A program made the translations under genes and the position numbers. Below, one piece after another: positions 32,392 to 43,272 of a stretch of 64,000 bases of DNA. This DNA comes from Brettanomyces bruxellensis (taxonomy: Eukaryota; Ascomycota; Pichiomycetes; Pichiales; Pichiaceae): assembly GCF_011074885.1 (NCBI RefSeq), contig NC_054686.1:806001-870000 (forward strand), given 5' to 3'. The notes under the pieces are model-generated. The model was not told the origin of the DNA and did not search any database. It saw only the letters and a program-made list of their open reading frames with translations. Each line of letters begins with the position of its first letter. Position 1 is the stretch's first letter.

Positions 32392-32988
32392 TTATTTCTT
32401 GGTGGTGAGTCTTCTCAAGTAGAAGGCCAACTCTTCACCTTCTAGAATGTAACCATCGCATCTACCGGACTGACCTGGTCTCGAAGAGATAACAGCGTAC
32501 AACTTACCGGAACCGAACTGAGAAGAAACTGCTGGCTCAATCTTTGAGAACTTAGCTCTGGCAGCAAGCTTCTTCTGCAAGCTCTTGGACTTCTTGGAGT
32601 CATCGGCAGCCTTACCCTTCTTTCCCAAAGCAACACCGTAGTGAGACTCGTAATACTGCTTGAATGGAGTAGCATCAATCTGAACAACAGCAGCCTTAGT
32701 CAAAGTGTTAGTTCTGACCAACTCGTTACTGGAAGGATGGTAGACAACAGTGTTAACCCTCGTCTTTCTGGAGACACCCTCTGAGGCCCATGAGAAGTTA
32801 CCGGTCTCAAGTCTCAAAGCTCTGTACTTGAGGTGGCCACCTCTAACTCTAACGGCATGGATTCTCTTGGCACCAATCTTGGTGTTAGCTGGCTGTCTTC
32901 CCAACTCGAACTTTCTCTTCTTTCTGTACTGGGCTCTCTTGGCACCAGTAGCTGATCTCTTGTGACGAGAATCACGTGCAATACCCAT
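32392..32988 (-). CDS. RPS8: 40S ribosomal protein S8 (eS8)
   Basis: The 198-residue basic protein begins [36 protein letters not shown] sequence and continues with the conserved [27 protein letters not shown] core and a C-terminal [19 protein letters not shown]. It binds 18S rRNA in the 40S body. Length equals that of other yeast eS8 proteins (about 200). Strong codon bias (AGA, TTG, GGT) fits very high expression. Intronless. The 1.3-kb upstream region is long for a ribosomal-protein gene. Confidence 0.98.
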   Translation of the reverse strand: MGIARDSRHKRSATGAKRAQYRKKRKFELGRQPANTKIGAKRIHAVRVRGGHLKYRALRLETGNFSWASEGVSRKTRVNTVVYHPSSNELVRTNTLTKAAVVQIDATPFKQYYESHYGVALGKKGKAADDSKKSKSLQKKLAARAKFSKIEPAVSSQFGSGKLYAVISSRPGQSGRCDGYILEGEELAFYLRRLTTKK

Positions 32989-34304
32989 TTTGAACTGATT
33001 AAAGGAGAAATTAAATGTTAGTACGCTTTGCTATATGAACCGGTTTGAATACAGCCGAACCACGACGAAAACGGTGGCAATAGAAGACGACAACCGCAGG
33101 ATTATGAACTTGATCATGCTGAACTCCAATCTTGTAGTATAAACAACTGTGCTTGCGATCCACTAATATCTATACTTTGATCATTCTCTTACACATTTTG
33201 AATATTCTTTATGCTCTTGACATTCTGTGCCTGTCTCATATTCCAACATTGGTTACTCTCACTTCATTAAACACTTGCAATCATCTTTGTGTCCCAAACA
33301 TTGCTCTCTTATAAGCATCCTTCTTGAATTCAAAGTCGTGTTGATTTGTGCCATTTCAATTATTCCATAATACTGCCCCCCGCTCTTTAACATATTCCTG
33401 GTTTCCGCCCATTTCATGCTGATATACAATTTCCACTTACGTTGTGCTATGCTAATAGAATGGTGTACTAACCTTTAAGTAAAGTGAAAGGGTCTTTTCT
33501 AAACTTCAAGTGTCGGAAAATAGGTAATTAAAGAGCTCGGCTTGAACTAGGGCTTCTCACCAAGTCAAGGATGAAAAAAAAAATTATGAAAAAAACTACA
33601 CTAGAAAAAAAAAATTCCCTGTATCGCGGAAGAAAAAAAATTCGGCGGTCTCAACTTTGCCCAATACAGGCTCGACTACTCAGGAGAAAATAACACAGTC
33701 ACAAATATTACGCGGCCAAAAAATAATTTGCAACCCTCACCCTCAACATGCTCACGTGAGAAAAAAATACCTTATGGGGTATGGGTTTTTGAGAAGTATG
33801 TGGAGACGACAATCGGGCAAAGAATCTGCAATACCATTTTATGATTGGATATCATCTCTTAGTGGGTTGGAGATAATTCTTGCTATATGTTCACATCAAG
33901 TCCTTTACTAGATTTAAAGCATACATTTTGGAATGATACATTTGCGAATTAATCACATTAGCGACTACAGATGTATTTACCTAATGAAAAGTAGGAGTCG
34001 AAAAATAGACATCGATGCAACTAGTATTGCGTACTCGGCATTATCGCAATGAAATTTAATCAGTCAAGTACTGATTTCAGGGAAGAAAAAAAAAATGAAT
34101 AGGCACCTGAAATTTTTCAATTTTTTAAAATTTAAAGGCGCACCCGATAAGACGATAGATCTGCAAGCATGGAGAGAGAAGTACCAATTAAGGTATACAT
34201 TACCAACTGGAGAAACAATAGATAAAACGGAAAGCTTGGAGTTGGCTGAAGTTTGATCGTCATAGAACTTAATAGAACATTTCACCACATTTACACCGAT
34301 AGAC
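32989..34304. other. 1.3-kb divergent intergenic region RPS8 / DPH3
   Basis: Upstream regions of both genes. A CACGTG E-box (Cbf1/Pho4/Tye7-type core) lies at 33752-33757. A-rich runs cluster at 33570-33640. No ORF with convincing coding character. Confidence 0.5.
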
Positions 34305-34532
34305 ATGTCCGAACAACTATCGATTTACGATCAAGTGGAAATTGAAGATCTCACATTCGATCCTGATCAGCAAATATTCACATATCCATGTCCGTGCGGA
34401 GACCGATTTCAGATTACACTAGAGGATATGAAGGACGGTGAGAAGATCGCCGTTTGCCCGTCATGCTCTTTGATGGTGGAGATTATCTTTGAAAGAGAAG
34501 ATCTCGATGATTACATAGATGAAGTGGAATAA
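34305..34532 (+). CDS. DPH3: DPH3/KTI11 CSL-type zinc protein
   Basis: The 75-residue protein has the full CSL zinc finger: CPCGDRF (two Cys near residues 30 and 32) and CPSC (near 52 and 55), together with the invariant acidic IEDLTFDPDQQIFTYPC lead. Dph3/Kti11 supplies electrons and iron for the radical-SAM-like Dph1-Dph2 step of diphthamide synthesis on eEF2, and with Kti13 supports the Elongator tRNA-modification enzyme. Cytosolic and nuclear. Length is typical (about 82 in S. cerevisiae). It ends 177 bp before the convergent UBC6 stop. Confidence 0.97.
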   Translation: MSEQLSIYDQVEIEDLTFDPDQQIFTYPCPCGDRFQITLEDMKDGEKIAVCPSCSLMVEIIFEREDLDDYIDEVE

Positions 34533-34709
34533 AAAGCTTTGAACTCCATACATATTCCTGTATACAAATGCAAAAAGAAGGTGCAAGGGCACATGTCGAA
34601 CCGCGCGGTTCTGTCTTCCTGCAAATATCAAAATATAGTGCTAATAATGTGGATCAAAATCCTGTAGCGGATAGAAAAAAAAAGATGTAACATTAATTTC
34701 TCGTACCAT

Positions 34710-35462
34710 TCATGCTTGTGGAGCATTAAGCTTGACCATCATACCTAAGAATATGGCAATTGCCACAACACAAAACTTGAGTAAGCTGGAAGTTCCGTTT
34801 CGCACCTCGTTCTTTGCTTTTTTCGCATTTTCTTGCAGCTCTTCGGCTCTTATTCTATCTTCGGGATCCTTGATGCTATCTATGCTGGTTGTGACTTCAG
34901 GCTTCTCATCTTCCTCTTTTTTTGCAGCCACCTGCAGCTTTCTGCTGGTCTCTTGTTTCTCAAGCTCTGCGATATCCTTCTTATTCTGCTCACATAGATC
35001 AGGGAAGTTTTCCTTAAATGCCACGTTCGAATATAGGTTAAAATACTTGGATCTGCGTGCAAGCTCTCTTTTCGTACTTTCTGGCGTTACTATTGAGCCC
35101 GTTGTTCTCTCCTCTCCAGTCATGAATGATAAAAGACCGTTAATAATGGTAGCCACCGACCATGAAGGATTCCATAACTCCTCATGGAAATCACTCATTG
35201 ACAAACAAATCCGCTGATTCACCTCAAATCTGCCAGATGGAGTGCACATTCTAATTCTAGGAGGCTTGAATGGATACTCTGGAGGGAAAGTAACCCTTCC
35301 ATGGTATTGTCCACCCTCATAAGGTGTTCCTGGAGGACCTGTTATGACATAATGCCAATCCAGCATATTTGACTCAGATGGACGAGCTATAATAAATGGA
35401 GGAGGGTTCTCCCTGATCTGCTTGTACTCCTTTGCAAGTCTTTTGTATGCCTGCTGACTCAT
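34710..35462 (-). CDS. UBC6: Tail-anchored ER ubiquitin-conjugating enzyme E2
   Basis: The 250-residue E2 acts in ER-associated degradation with the Doa10 ligase. The UBC domain (1-about 150) has the acceptor Cys86 in NQRICLSMSDFH, where the usual HPN is replaced by the UBC6-type TPSG sequence at 74-77, and the WNPSWSVATII helix. A charged linker (about 160-225, SRKLQVAAKKEEDEKPE) leads to a C-terminal hydrophobic anchor (FCVVAIAIFLGMMV) with few residues after it, giving tail-anchored topology. Length equals S. cerevisiae Ubc6 (250). Confidence 0.97.
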   Translation of the reverse strand: MSQQAYKRLAKEYKQIRENPPPFIIARPSESNMLDWHYVITGPPGTPYEGGQYHGRVTFPPEYPFKPPRIRMCTPSGRFEVNQRICLSMSDFHEELWNPSWSVATIINGLLSFMTGEERTTGSIVTPESTKRELARRSKYFNLYSNVAFKENFPDLCEQNKKDIAELEKQETSRKLQVAAKKEEDEKPEVTTSIDSIKDPEDRIRAEELQENAKKAKNEVRNGTSSLLKFCVVAIAIFLGMMVKLNAPQA

Positions 35463-36377
35463 CTTTGAAATAAATGCTGTGTGCGGTGATCTTCTAATAT
35501 GTATGCTATTGGCAATTTGAATCTAAGGTATGCGATGAAATGTAAAATGGAGAAATAAAGAAAGAACGAAAAATATCCAATTGCTGTGCCAATACTGTCT
35601 AAATATGTGTTGCCAATGTGCCACCTAACTGATGATGGGTGACTGAAAAAAATGTGTATTAAATAACTGAAGGTGTAGATAAACAAATCCAATGTGTTAA
35701 TGCTGGAAGAGGATATGCGAAGATAAGCAAATAGATCTATGGGGAAAAATACACTCGTGTTCTTTTTCCATTTTATTCCGCCTATTTTTTTTTCGACAGA
35801 AAAGCAAGAATAGCGAGTGATGCATCGTCCTGCCTCAATGCCAAATAGTGGGGATTTTCCCAGGACTACATCTTGCATAATTTCCAGCATTTCACAGACT
35901 TTAAAATGAAATGAAATAATTTACTTTTGACCGGCATATGTCTTTACATAAACTGAAAATTAGAGAATACAACTTAGAGAATACAGCTTAGAGAATACAA
36001 CTTAGAGAATACAACTTAGAGAATACAAATTAGAGAATACAAATTAAAGAATTCAAAATAGAGAATTCAAATTAGAGAATTCAAATTAGAGAATACAAAT
36101 TAGAGAAACAAATTAGAGAAACAAATTAGAGAATTCAAATTAGAGAATTCAAATTAAAGAATCCAAGTGTTGACTGCAATCTTCGTCGCATAGTCTGATC
36201 CACTTACTATTCAGGCCAAGCACACAATATTATTGCATCCCTGCACCATATGCCACAGGCGAAATCTGGGGAAGCGGAAAAATTTTTGGCTTGATAAAAA
36301 AAAGATTACAACATTGAAAGCTGGCTATCATTCAGTAACAACACAAATATACATGCAATAGCCAGGCAAGCAGCATC
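35463..36377. other. Divergent promoter region UBC6 / PRPP synthetase
   Basis: The 915-bp region holds the 14-bp minisatellite described separately. Remaining sequence is AT-rich with no gene. The 143-codon minus-strand frame at 35459-35890 is hydrophobic noise. Confidence 0.5.
35960..36165. repeat. 14-bp minisatellite, about 15 copies
   Basis: Tandem copies of TTAGAGAATACAAM (last base A or C), some shortened to 13 bp or carrying ATTC in place of ATAC. Variant types are grouped: ACAAC first, ACAAA next, then TTCAAA. This suggests stepwise local expansion. It lies between two divergent genes, about 210 bp before the PRPP synthetase ATG. Confidence 0.93.
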
Positions 36378-37361
36378 ATGTCGCTACGGTATTCAAAGAA
36401 TTCGATCAAGATCATCTCGGGAAATTCGCATCCCGAGCTCGCCCAGCTGATATGCAACAGGCTGAGTGCACCTTTGACAAACATTAAAGCTCTTGAGCTC
36501 TCAAATAATGAAGATGTTGTTCTGGTGGGTGAATCGATAAGAGACCAGGATATTTATATAGTTCAGACGGGTTGCGGTGGTTCCGAGAAGTTGAATGATT
36601 ATGTCATGGAGTTGTTGCTGATGATTAGAGCTTGTCGTACAGCTTCTGCTAGAAAAATTACAGCAGTTATTCCAAACTATCCATATGCACGTCAGGACAG
36701 AAAAGACAAAAGCAGGGTGCCGATCAGCTCAAAGGTGATGGCCAACTTGTTGCAGACAGCCGGTTGCGATCACGTGATCACGCTGGACTTGCACGCCTCG
36801 CAGATTCAAGGATTTTTCAGCATTCCTGTGGATAATCTCTATGCTGAGCCAAGCGTACTTAAATACATACAGACGCATTTCCCGGATAAGGAGAATGTTA
36901 TGCTTGTGTCGCCGGATGTTGGCGGTGCAAAAAGGGTTGCCTCATTGGCTGACAAGCTCGACACGTTGTTTGCGTTAATCCACAAGGAGAGAGAAAAGGC
37001 AAATGTTGTCAGTAAGATGACTTTGGTTGGTGATGTTACCGGCAAGGTTTGCATTTTAGTTGATGACATGGCAGATACTTGCGGTACTCTATGCAAAGCT
37101 GCTGATCTTCTTCTTGAAAACGGTGCCAAAGAAGTCATGGCCATTGTTACCCACGGTATTTTCAGTGGTAATGCTGTTGAAAAATTGAACAACAGTCACC
37201 TTAAGAAGATTGTCTGCACGAATTCCATGCCATTGGGAAAAACCCTTCAACAATGTCCCAGATTGGAGGTCATAGATATAGCGGGAACTTTGGCTGAGGC
37301 TATTAGACGTTTGCATAATGGTGAATCTGTTTCGTATCTGTTCAACAACGTGGTTTACTGA
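36378..37361 (+). CDS. Ribose-phosphate pyrophosphokinase (PRPP synthetase), PRS2/3/4 type
   Basis: The 327-residue enzyme makes PRPP from ribose 5-phosphate and ATP for nucleotide, histidine and tryptophan synthesis. Visible motifs are the flexible loop [15 protein letters not shown] (about 95-109), [13 protein letters not shown] (about 135-147), and the PRPP-binding loop [13 protein letters not shown] (about 222-234). It lacks the large inserts of PRS1 and PRS5, so it belongs to the short paralogues. The N-terminus ([16 protein letters not shown]) resembles Prs2/Prs4, while the C-terminus ([23 protein letters not shown]) resembles Prs3, so I do not pick one symbol. In yeasts the paralogues work as heteromers. 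Confidence 0.95.
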   Translation: MSLRYSKNSIKIISGNSHPELAQLICNRLSAPLTNIKALELSNNEDVVLVGESIRDQDIYIVQTGCGGSEKLNDYVMELLLMIRACRTASARKITAVIPNYPYARQDRKDKSRVPISSKVMANLLQTAGCDHVITLDLHASQIQGFFSIPVDNLYAEPSVLKYIQTHFPDKENVMLVSPDVGGAKRVASLADKLDTLFALIHKEREKANVVSKMTLVGDVTGKVCILVDDMADTCGTLCKAADLLLENGAKEVMAIVTHGIFSGNAVEKLNNSHLKKIVCTNSMPLGKTLQQCPRLEVIDIAGTLAEAIRRLHNGESVSYLFNNVVY

Positions 37362-38074
37362 GCAGGTGGCTTGGTCACGTGACTGAGAGCCGAAAAGTAC
37401 CTCCATTTCACGATATTTTGTCGTAGGTGCGTGATGCACCTTGATTGTTTTCGTACGTAAGGAACAAGAATAAGATGTACAACTGCCGGAAGTTTTGTAG
37501 ATGGGAGATTGTAGGGATCTATATAGTATGAGGTTGTAAAATTTGGCTGGATTACAGACTTGCTACTGGCTCATAAGGAAGGAACTGAATTTGTGAAGAG
37601 TGTACTAAATAAAAGGATAAAAATGCTACTTAGTGCAACAGAGATTGAGAAAGCATGAGGGTATTTAACAAAACAGATGGATTGACGCTAAAGGTACATT
37701 TCGATCAAATGTATGGAAAGTGAAGAAGCATAACAAAAAACAGAAAAACAACTAAGGAAGAGAAGAACGGGACTTCATGAAGATGTAAGAAAATAAAAAA
37801 AGTGGAAATGCCAAGGAACCAAAAACAAAAATAGAACAAAACAAACTGAAATAGGGAAACATGAAACACGAGAGATGGATGACTGAAAGGAAAACGAACA
37901 AACAAAAGGTAAACGAAACAAGAAGAACGAAGTAAAGGTACGATGATGGAAACGAAACAATTATATGCAAATGGAGGGTGGTAAACAATTAGGTGGGGTG
38001 AGATAAACAGAGGAAGCAGGATGAATGTGAAGGAATAAATTACATGGGGGTGAGGATAAGCGTAAGGAAAATAC
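37362..38074. other. Convergent intergenic region
   Basis: Purine-rich on the plus strand over 37640-38060, so long minus-strand frames appear but are low in complexity and lack family features. A CACGTG core lies at about 37376, just after the PRPP synthetase stop. No gene. Confidence 0.5.
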
Positions 38075-39727
38075 TCAATCGGAACTTCCCACGGGTTCAT
38101 GATCACCAAGAACAATGCATTGCATTTTCAAGCGTTGGTTAAAGCGACTGTTCTTATTTTCGTGAACTAACCGCTCATGGCGACGCAAGGAGTCCTTACG
38201 CTTAAACATCCGTCCACATCCTTTTATGCCGCAAATATTCATCTTCATTCCGTCGACACTGGCGACTTTTCTCGAGGCTATTAAGGTTCTGGTCTCTGGT
38301 CCGGGGGTGCTTGTGCCAAATAAATACTCGCTTTCTTTGGAATCGGCAGGAGGCTTGAATCTAATGAGGCGATTTTCGTCCAAGTGCTTAGCGAAAACAA
38401 CAACACTAGGGAACACCTGGCCACAGTGCAGACACTTGTAATCTCCGTACTTCTTTCTCTTTCTGGGCTTGAGCAGCTTCAAGATCACCGGGTCTCCGTA
38501 CTCTATTCCACTCTCTGCGAGACTCAACTCCACGCATTTTCGTCCCTGCTGCTCCTGCACGCGATCCTCGTTGTAAACTGTCATCTCGTTATCGCCGAAT
38601 CCAAGAGATGAAGACCTGCCGTACAAGCTTCCGGCGCCAAGGCCACCGTTGAACGTTGTTCTGTGGCTCATTGACATGCCCGGGTTCGAACCAACAGCCC
38701 TGGATGACGCAGTAACAGTGTTTGCTGCCAAATACTTCGGCTGAAACAGATTCTCGTCATTTTTCTCACAGAAATAGCCCGCGTCACGTGGCTCGAGGCC
38801 AGGGTTGAAGTCCACGGAGCTTCTCGGGGTGATGGACGACACGGTGTTGGCATCGTGTGATACAGTGGAGAATATAGAGCCGCTAGAACCGGTGTCGATA
38901 AGCGTATCGGTCGGAAGAACGAAGCTTACGTCATCACCGCGGTCGGCCAAGGCTGCTGTGTGGTTTAGAGGCGACGGCGAGAGCTCTGATCTGCGTTTTG
39001 GCGGCTGGTGGCTCGACCTGGAAGATGGTGTTTGGTAGGAAACGTTGGAAAACATCTGTTGAGGAATTTGCCTCGACGAGACAGCTCGGGCGGGGTCTGT
39101 GGCTGTGGGGCCGAGTGCACGTGACTCGGGTGGCTGGCCCGCCTGGTTCTGGAGCTCGGGAAGCGAGTCTTGAGCTGCAGGATGGTAAAAAGTGTTGAAA
39201 GTGTTGACCTGGCCAGCGGGCTGGAAATCCTGCAGGTAGCGGAATTCGAACCGGGGTCTCAACATTTTTGGCGCGCGGTTGTTTTTTTTCGCGAGCCCGC
39301 AATTGTGGAAATTTTGCTTCGGCAGGTATGTAAAACGCTGCCTTGGGCTTTCGGTGACCACCGAAGTGGTGTCATCCGGATAAAGACCGATTGGATCGGT
39401 GGCTCTTCTGGGCGGGACCATGAAGCGGGGCTCGGCCGACCGGATGCAGGGGAGCGAGCCCTTTCTGCCGGTCGCAAACTCGGCTAAATCAGCAAAAGAT
39501 GAGATGTTATCCAACTGGCCAAAGGAGAACGACTCAGATCTGTGATTCTGACCGCACTGGTCATCGTAAATATTGCCGAAGCCAGCAACGCTGCCAGAGG
39601 TCCCAGAGGCAGGGATGGTGGTCTGGAAAGACTGCTGGCGGGTCCGATCTGTGTGATGATCTAGAATAGTGCCGGTTGTGTCTGAGTTAGAGACAGGCAA
39701 GACATTAACACTGTTATTGATGGACAT
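38075..39727 (-). CDS. C2H2 zinc-finger transcription regulator, orthologue not recognised
   Basis: The 550-residue protein has a long Ser/Pro/Gln-rich disordered N-terminus (1-about 415) with acidic patches. A basic RKRKK lies just before the first finger. Finger 1 is YKCLHCGQVF...FAKH (Cys432, Cys435, His448) but I do not see a second His in the usual place. Finger 2 is canonical (Cys499, Cys504, His517, His522 in RHERLVHENK). An approximately 50-residue linker separates the two. The fingers sit at the extreme C-terminus, as in several fungal regulators. I cannot name the orthologue. The gene is preceded by a 3.5-kb gene-free stretch, which suits a highly regulated gene. Confidence 0.8.
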   Translation of the reverse strand: MSINNSVNVLPVSNSDTTGTILDHHTDRTRQQSFQTTIPASGTSGSVAGFGNIYDDQCGQNHRSESFSFGQLDNISSFADLAEFATGRKGSLPCIRSAEPRFMVPPRRATDPIGLYPDDTTSVVTESPRQRFTYLPKQNFHNCGLAKKNNRAPKMLRPRFEFRYLQDFQPAGQVNTFNTFYHPAAQDSLPELQNQAGQPPESRALGPTATDPARAVSSRQIPQQMFSNVSYQTPSSRSSHQPPKRRSELSPSPLNHTAALADRGDDVSFVLPTDTLIDTGSSGSIFSTVSHDANTVSSITPRSSVDFNPGLEPRDAGYFCEKNDENLFQPKYLAANTVTASSRAVGSNPGMSMSHRTTFNGGLGAGSLYGRSSSLGFGDNEMTVYNEDRVQEQQGRKCVELSLAESGIEYGDPVILKLLKPRKRKKYGDYKCLHCGQVFPSVVVFAKHLDENRLIRFKPPADSKESEYLFGTSTPGPETRTLIASRKVASVDGMKMNICGIKGCGRMFKRKDSLRRHERLVHENKNSRFNQRLKMQCIVLGDHEPVGSSD

Positions 39728-42700
39728 ATCTTCACATCTGAAGCCAATTGTGCTTGGTGAGGTAGAATTGAGCGATGCCTGGAAAGTGACGTTATGACAA
39801 GTGGCTGAAAAAAAAAGCTAAAAAATAAAAACTGCTGACTAACAATAGATCTCAAACAGACAAGTGATATCGGCTCGAGGGTGAAGTAGTTCGGTTCAGG
39901 AGGGAGGTAAGAACAAAGGATGACACGCAAGAGGGAGAAGCAAATCAAAGCCTTATGCGAAATAAACGGAATCAGCCCAGTCTTTATATTTCGAAACAAG
40001 TTGGCGGGGGGTGGTTATGCTTTTTTCGTATCAGGGGGGGGGNAAAAAAAAGGAACAAGCAGGAAGAGAAGCGAAGGAGAAGAAAAAAAAAGCACAAGCG
40101 GAATGAGAAAGGAGAATAAGAATAGACGCAGTTGTATGGAGGGTAGGAGGAATAAGTAGGGTAGATTGTAAGTGGAAGTGGAAGTAGAAGCACTAGCATC
40201 AATAGGACGATGAGTGCGAGAGAATAGAAAGACGGATAAATAATAGAGGTAATAAAGAAATAAATGAACAAGTGAGATCAAAAATAAGCCCGGAGAGAAA
40301 GAGGGGTGGCCAGAAGAATAAAGAAGAGAATGACAAAAAAAGATTTTAGCAGATACAGGCAAGACGGAAGTAGGATGGTTTGCATTATAATTTCTAGCCA
40401 TTGAAATTGAACACCGTAATCATTATTGTTCGCTTTTCAGCTTGGGTCACTTTTAAGTTGGAAAAATTGGCTGTCTTTCGTTTAGACATAACGCAAAGGA
40501 GATAGGAAGAATAGAAATCCAATGCAAATAAAAGCCACACGTGAATAATAAATCCAACAACAAGGGCAGATAATAAATGCAGGAAGCGTAACAATGGTCA
40601 TGGTGTAACTAAAAAAAGCGGCAGGAGAACAAAGAAATGCAAACGCTGAGATATTGAGAGCAGTGGGTGGGAGGGAAGTAAATGGGAAAGGTTTTTTTTA
40701 TCTAAGAGCAATGACAGTTTTTAATGGTGTTTGTTACAGCAACTGGTGATCTTACCAGATAAATGTATCATGATATAGGGGCGGGAACAAATAAATAAGC
40801 GCCGAGAAATGCTAGATAAAAAATAAAGGAGGAGCATAAATTAAAAAAAAAAAAAAAATAAAAATTAATAGTAACAAGTAAATAGACAAAACATTACATT
40901 GATGAGTAACCACCAAATACANTTTTAAAATAGGGAATACCAGATAATACCAAAATCGGGGAGGCATTGACACAGGAGACATTTATAAGCGGGTAATTAA
41001 CGAAAGACCCAAGTTTAAGGACCACAATTAATTGTAACAAAGATAGATTCGTACAAGTGGAAAAGCGACAGTAGTTGGTTAATTACATGATTGAAACGAA
41101 AAGAAACTGAAAGAATAAAGGAAGAAAATAGGCCAAAAACTTTGGGAACCAACGTATAACAAACAGGTCTAAAAATGGGAGGGCGAGAGCAAACAATGCG
41201 GCGGAAGTACTGGAAACAAAACAATAACAAACCATGGAAAGGTCCGAATGGATTTACGAAAAAACAGCGTGAGAATAAGGGAAGAAAAAAAAAAAAGACA
41301 AAAAAAGACAAAAAAAGACAAAAAAAAATACTAAGCGGATGAACTGGATTGTGAGACTAAATCAGCGGCTAAATTGAACAGAACGTTTTAGAGGATGTTC
41401 CTCGTGCTGTCAAGTGGCAATGAGGATAAAAGCCCGGGAATACATTGGGCTGGAAAATGAGTGGTAAGCTACATGGGCACACAGTTGGCAAGTATTAGAA
41501 ATTACAGTAGGAAGAAACAAAGCCACAAGTAGTAAATAATAGAAGGCCGTAATGTAAGAGGTGCGTTGGACTTTATTCAGCAGCAGGCAGGAAAGACAAA
41601 GGAAAATAACAACATAAGGTGGACAATGTAGTACCAAAAAGTGCAGAAACTGGATTAGGAAGGTGAAATGGAAAAGCCGTACCGGAACATTGAGCAAATG
41701 GAAATAGGGTACATCCAAGACAATGTAGCAATGCCGAAAATGGCCGTCGTTTAAAAAATAGCAAAGAGTATTCAGCAGGAGACAAGGCGTTAATCATGCA
41801 TCAGCTCTGAGGCAAAAGGTATGGCTTTTGGAAAAATTTCATCATTGATCTTTTTTCAGCGCTTGAAGATTTGCTTGGATTTCTTTTTAGCCGTGAGTTT
41901 GTGTTAAACGCCGTGCGGCACTAGTTGGATCAGCACCAGGGCTGGCGCTATGGGGATAAAAAATAGAACACGATTGGAACAACGTCAGATTTATGACAAG
42001 TACAGGCAAGACAAGCTAAAACATACAAAGCGAGAGCGAGGAGTGAAAATTTTACTTATGACAAGAATTTAACGCCAAGCATGATTTACAGCTTTTGACA
42101 CTATATTTAACAGCAGGCACGTATGCCTGGTTTGCAATTGTGCAACAGAATGAAGTCTGCCTGGTGGGCGTGAGGTAGATGATGAAATGAAAATGAAATT
42201 GTATCAAGTCGGAATTCGGACACAGCAGTCAGAACTCACGCTATTAATGGCGGAGATGTTTGCTACTACACTACCAAAGTGTTGGGTAAAACGAATTTCT
42301 AAAGAGCTAAATTGATAAAACGCAGTCCTGCGCTACGCTCCAGGCCTACATGATTTGCTTTTTCGTACATTTTTTCAAAGTACTTTATGTCAAGATTTTC
42401 ATTCGCCGGCCGGGCGATCACGGAAGTGCTGGCTGTCGCACAAAGAAAAAGGGGGGGAAAAAAAAGTAGCATAGGGGGTGGAAAGACAATAGGGTTTGGA
42501 GGAGAGTTCGGAAAAAAGAAGACAAAGGAAAAAAAAATAAAACCAGGCAACAAAAAAAAACATTTTCAGGAGTGGGAATTGGAATTGTGGTGCGGCGTCT
42601 TCGATCTAGAATAGCGGTATTGTAACTCCGGAAATAGAACAATGCCCGCGAAAAAGAGTTGGGAGGGTTGGATCTTTCCGCGATAAAGCTGGGAATTCCC

Positions 42701-43272
42701 AGCTTGGACATTACGGAAATTCAAGCAAAGGCACAGACATAGCCGTGCAATAGCACTCCGGTAGAAATTGCATTGTGTGAAGCACACCTTGACAAAGGCT
42801 GGCAGGATATTAATGAATGCAGTTCGTATGCATTGTGCATATGGACATAATGCATATCGGTAACAAGTGCACTAGATTCTATTTTTGACGATAGGCGGGT
42901 AATTGGTTCGGATAGCAGCTGAGGGAAAGGAGCAGGGGGTAGGAAATGGGAGGAATGAGGTAAGAGAGAAGTAAGAAAGTAAAAATGGAGTAAAGTAGGG
43001 TAAAATGGAGTGAAGTAGAATAAAATGGAGTACAGTAGGTAAAGATAGAAAAAGTAAGCGAAAATAAAAAAAAAAATAAAAAGGCATAAAATAGGGAAGG
43101 AAAAATAAAGGTGAGGAAGTGAAAAAAAAGGGAAAATATAAATGAAGTTAAAAATAAAGGTGAAAAAAGTAATGAAAATAAAAAGGGAAAGCACAAGTAA
43201 GTGAAAATGAATTTTTTCGTTCCGACGCGGCTGGAGCATTTTTTGAGCCAAGCGGTGAATCATTTTTCCCGA
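39728..43272. other. 3.5-kb gene-free, purine-biased region
   Basis: It lies upstream of the zinc-finger gene and downstream of the SKT5-like gene. The plus strand is strongly purine-rich over long blocks, notably 40050-40350, 41080-41340 and 42430-43220, so the zinc-finger transcript's leader would be pyrimidine-rich. It contains A16 (40843-40858), three copies of the 10-mer AAAAAAGACA (41291-41320) and two N bases. Hydrophobic Phe/Leu-rich minus-strand frames (for example 42721-43263) come from the base bias. I see no gene, LTR or tRNA. Confidence 0.6.

Noticed and set aside
38670..38705. GGTTCGAACC, resembling a tRNA T-arm
   Set aside because: It lies inside the zinc-finger protein's coding sequence and no acceptor or anticodon stem pairs around it.
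42721..43263. 180-codon minus-strand frame rich in Phe, Leu and Tyr
   Set aside because: It arises from the purine-rich plus strand (A/G runs read in reverse as Phe/Leu/Ser codons) and lacks any domain.
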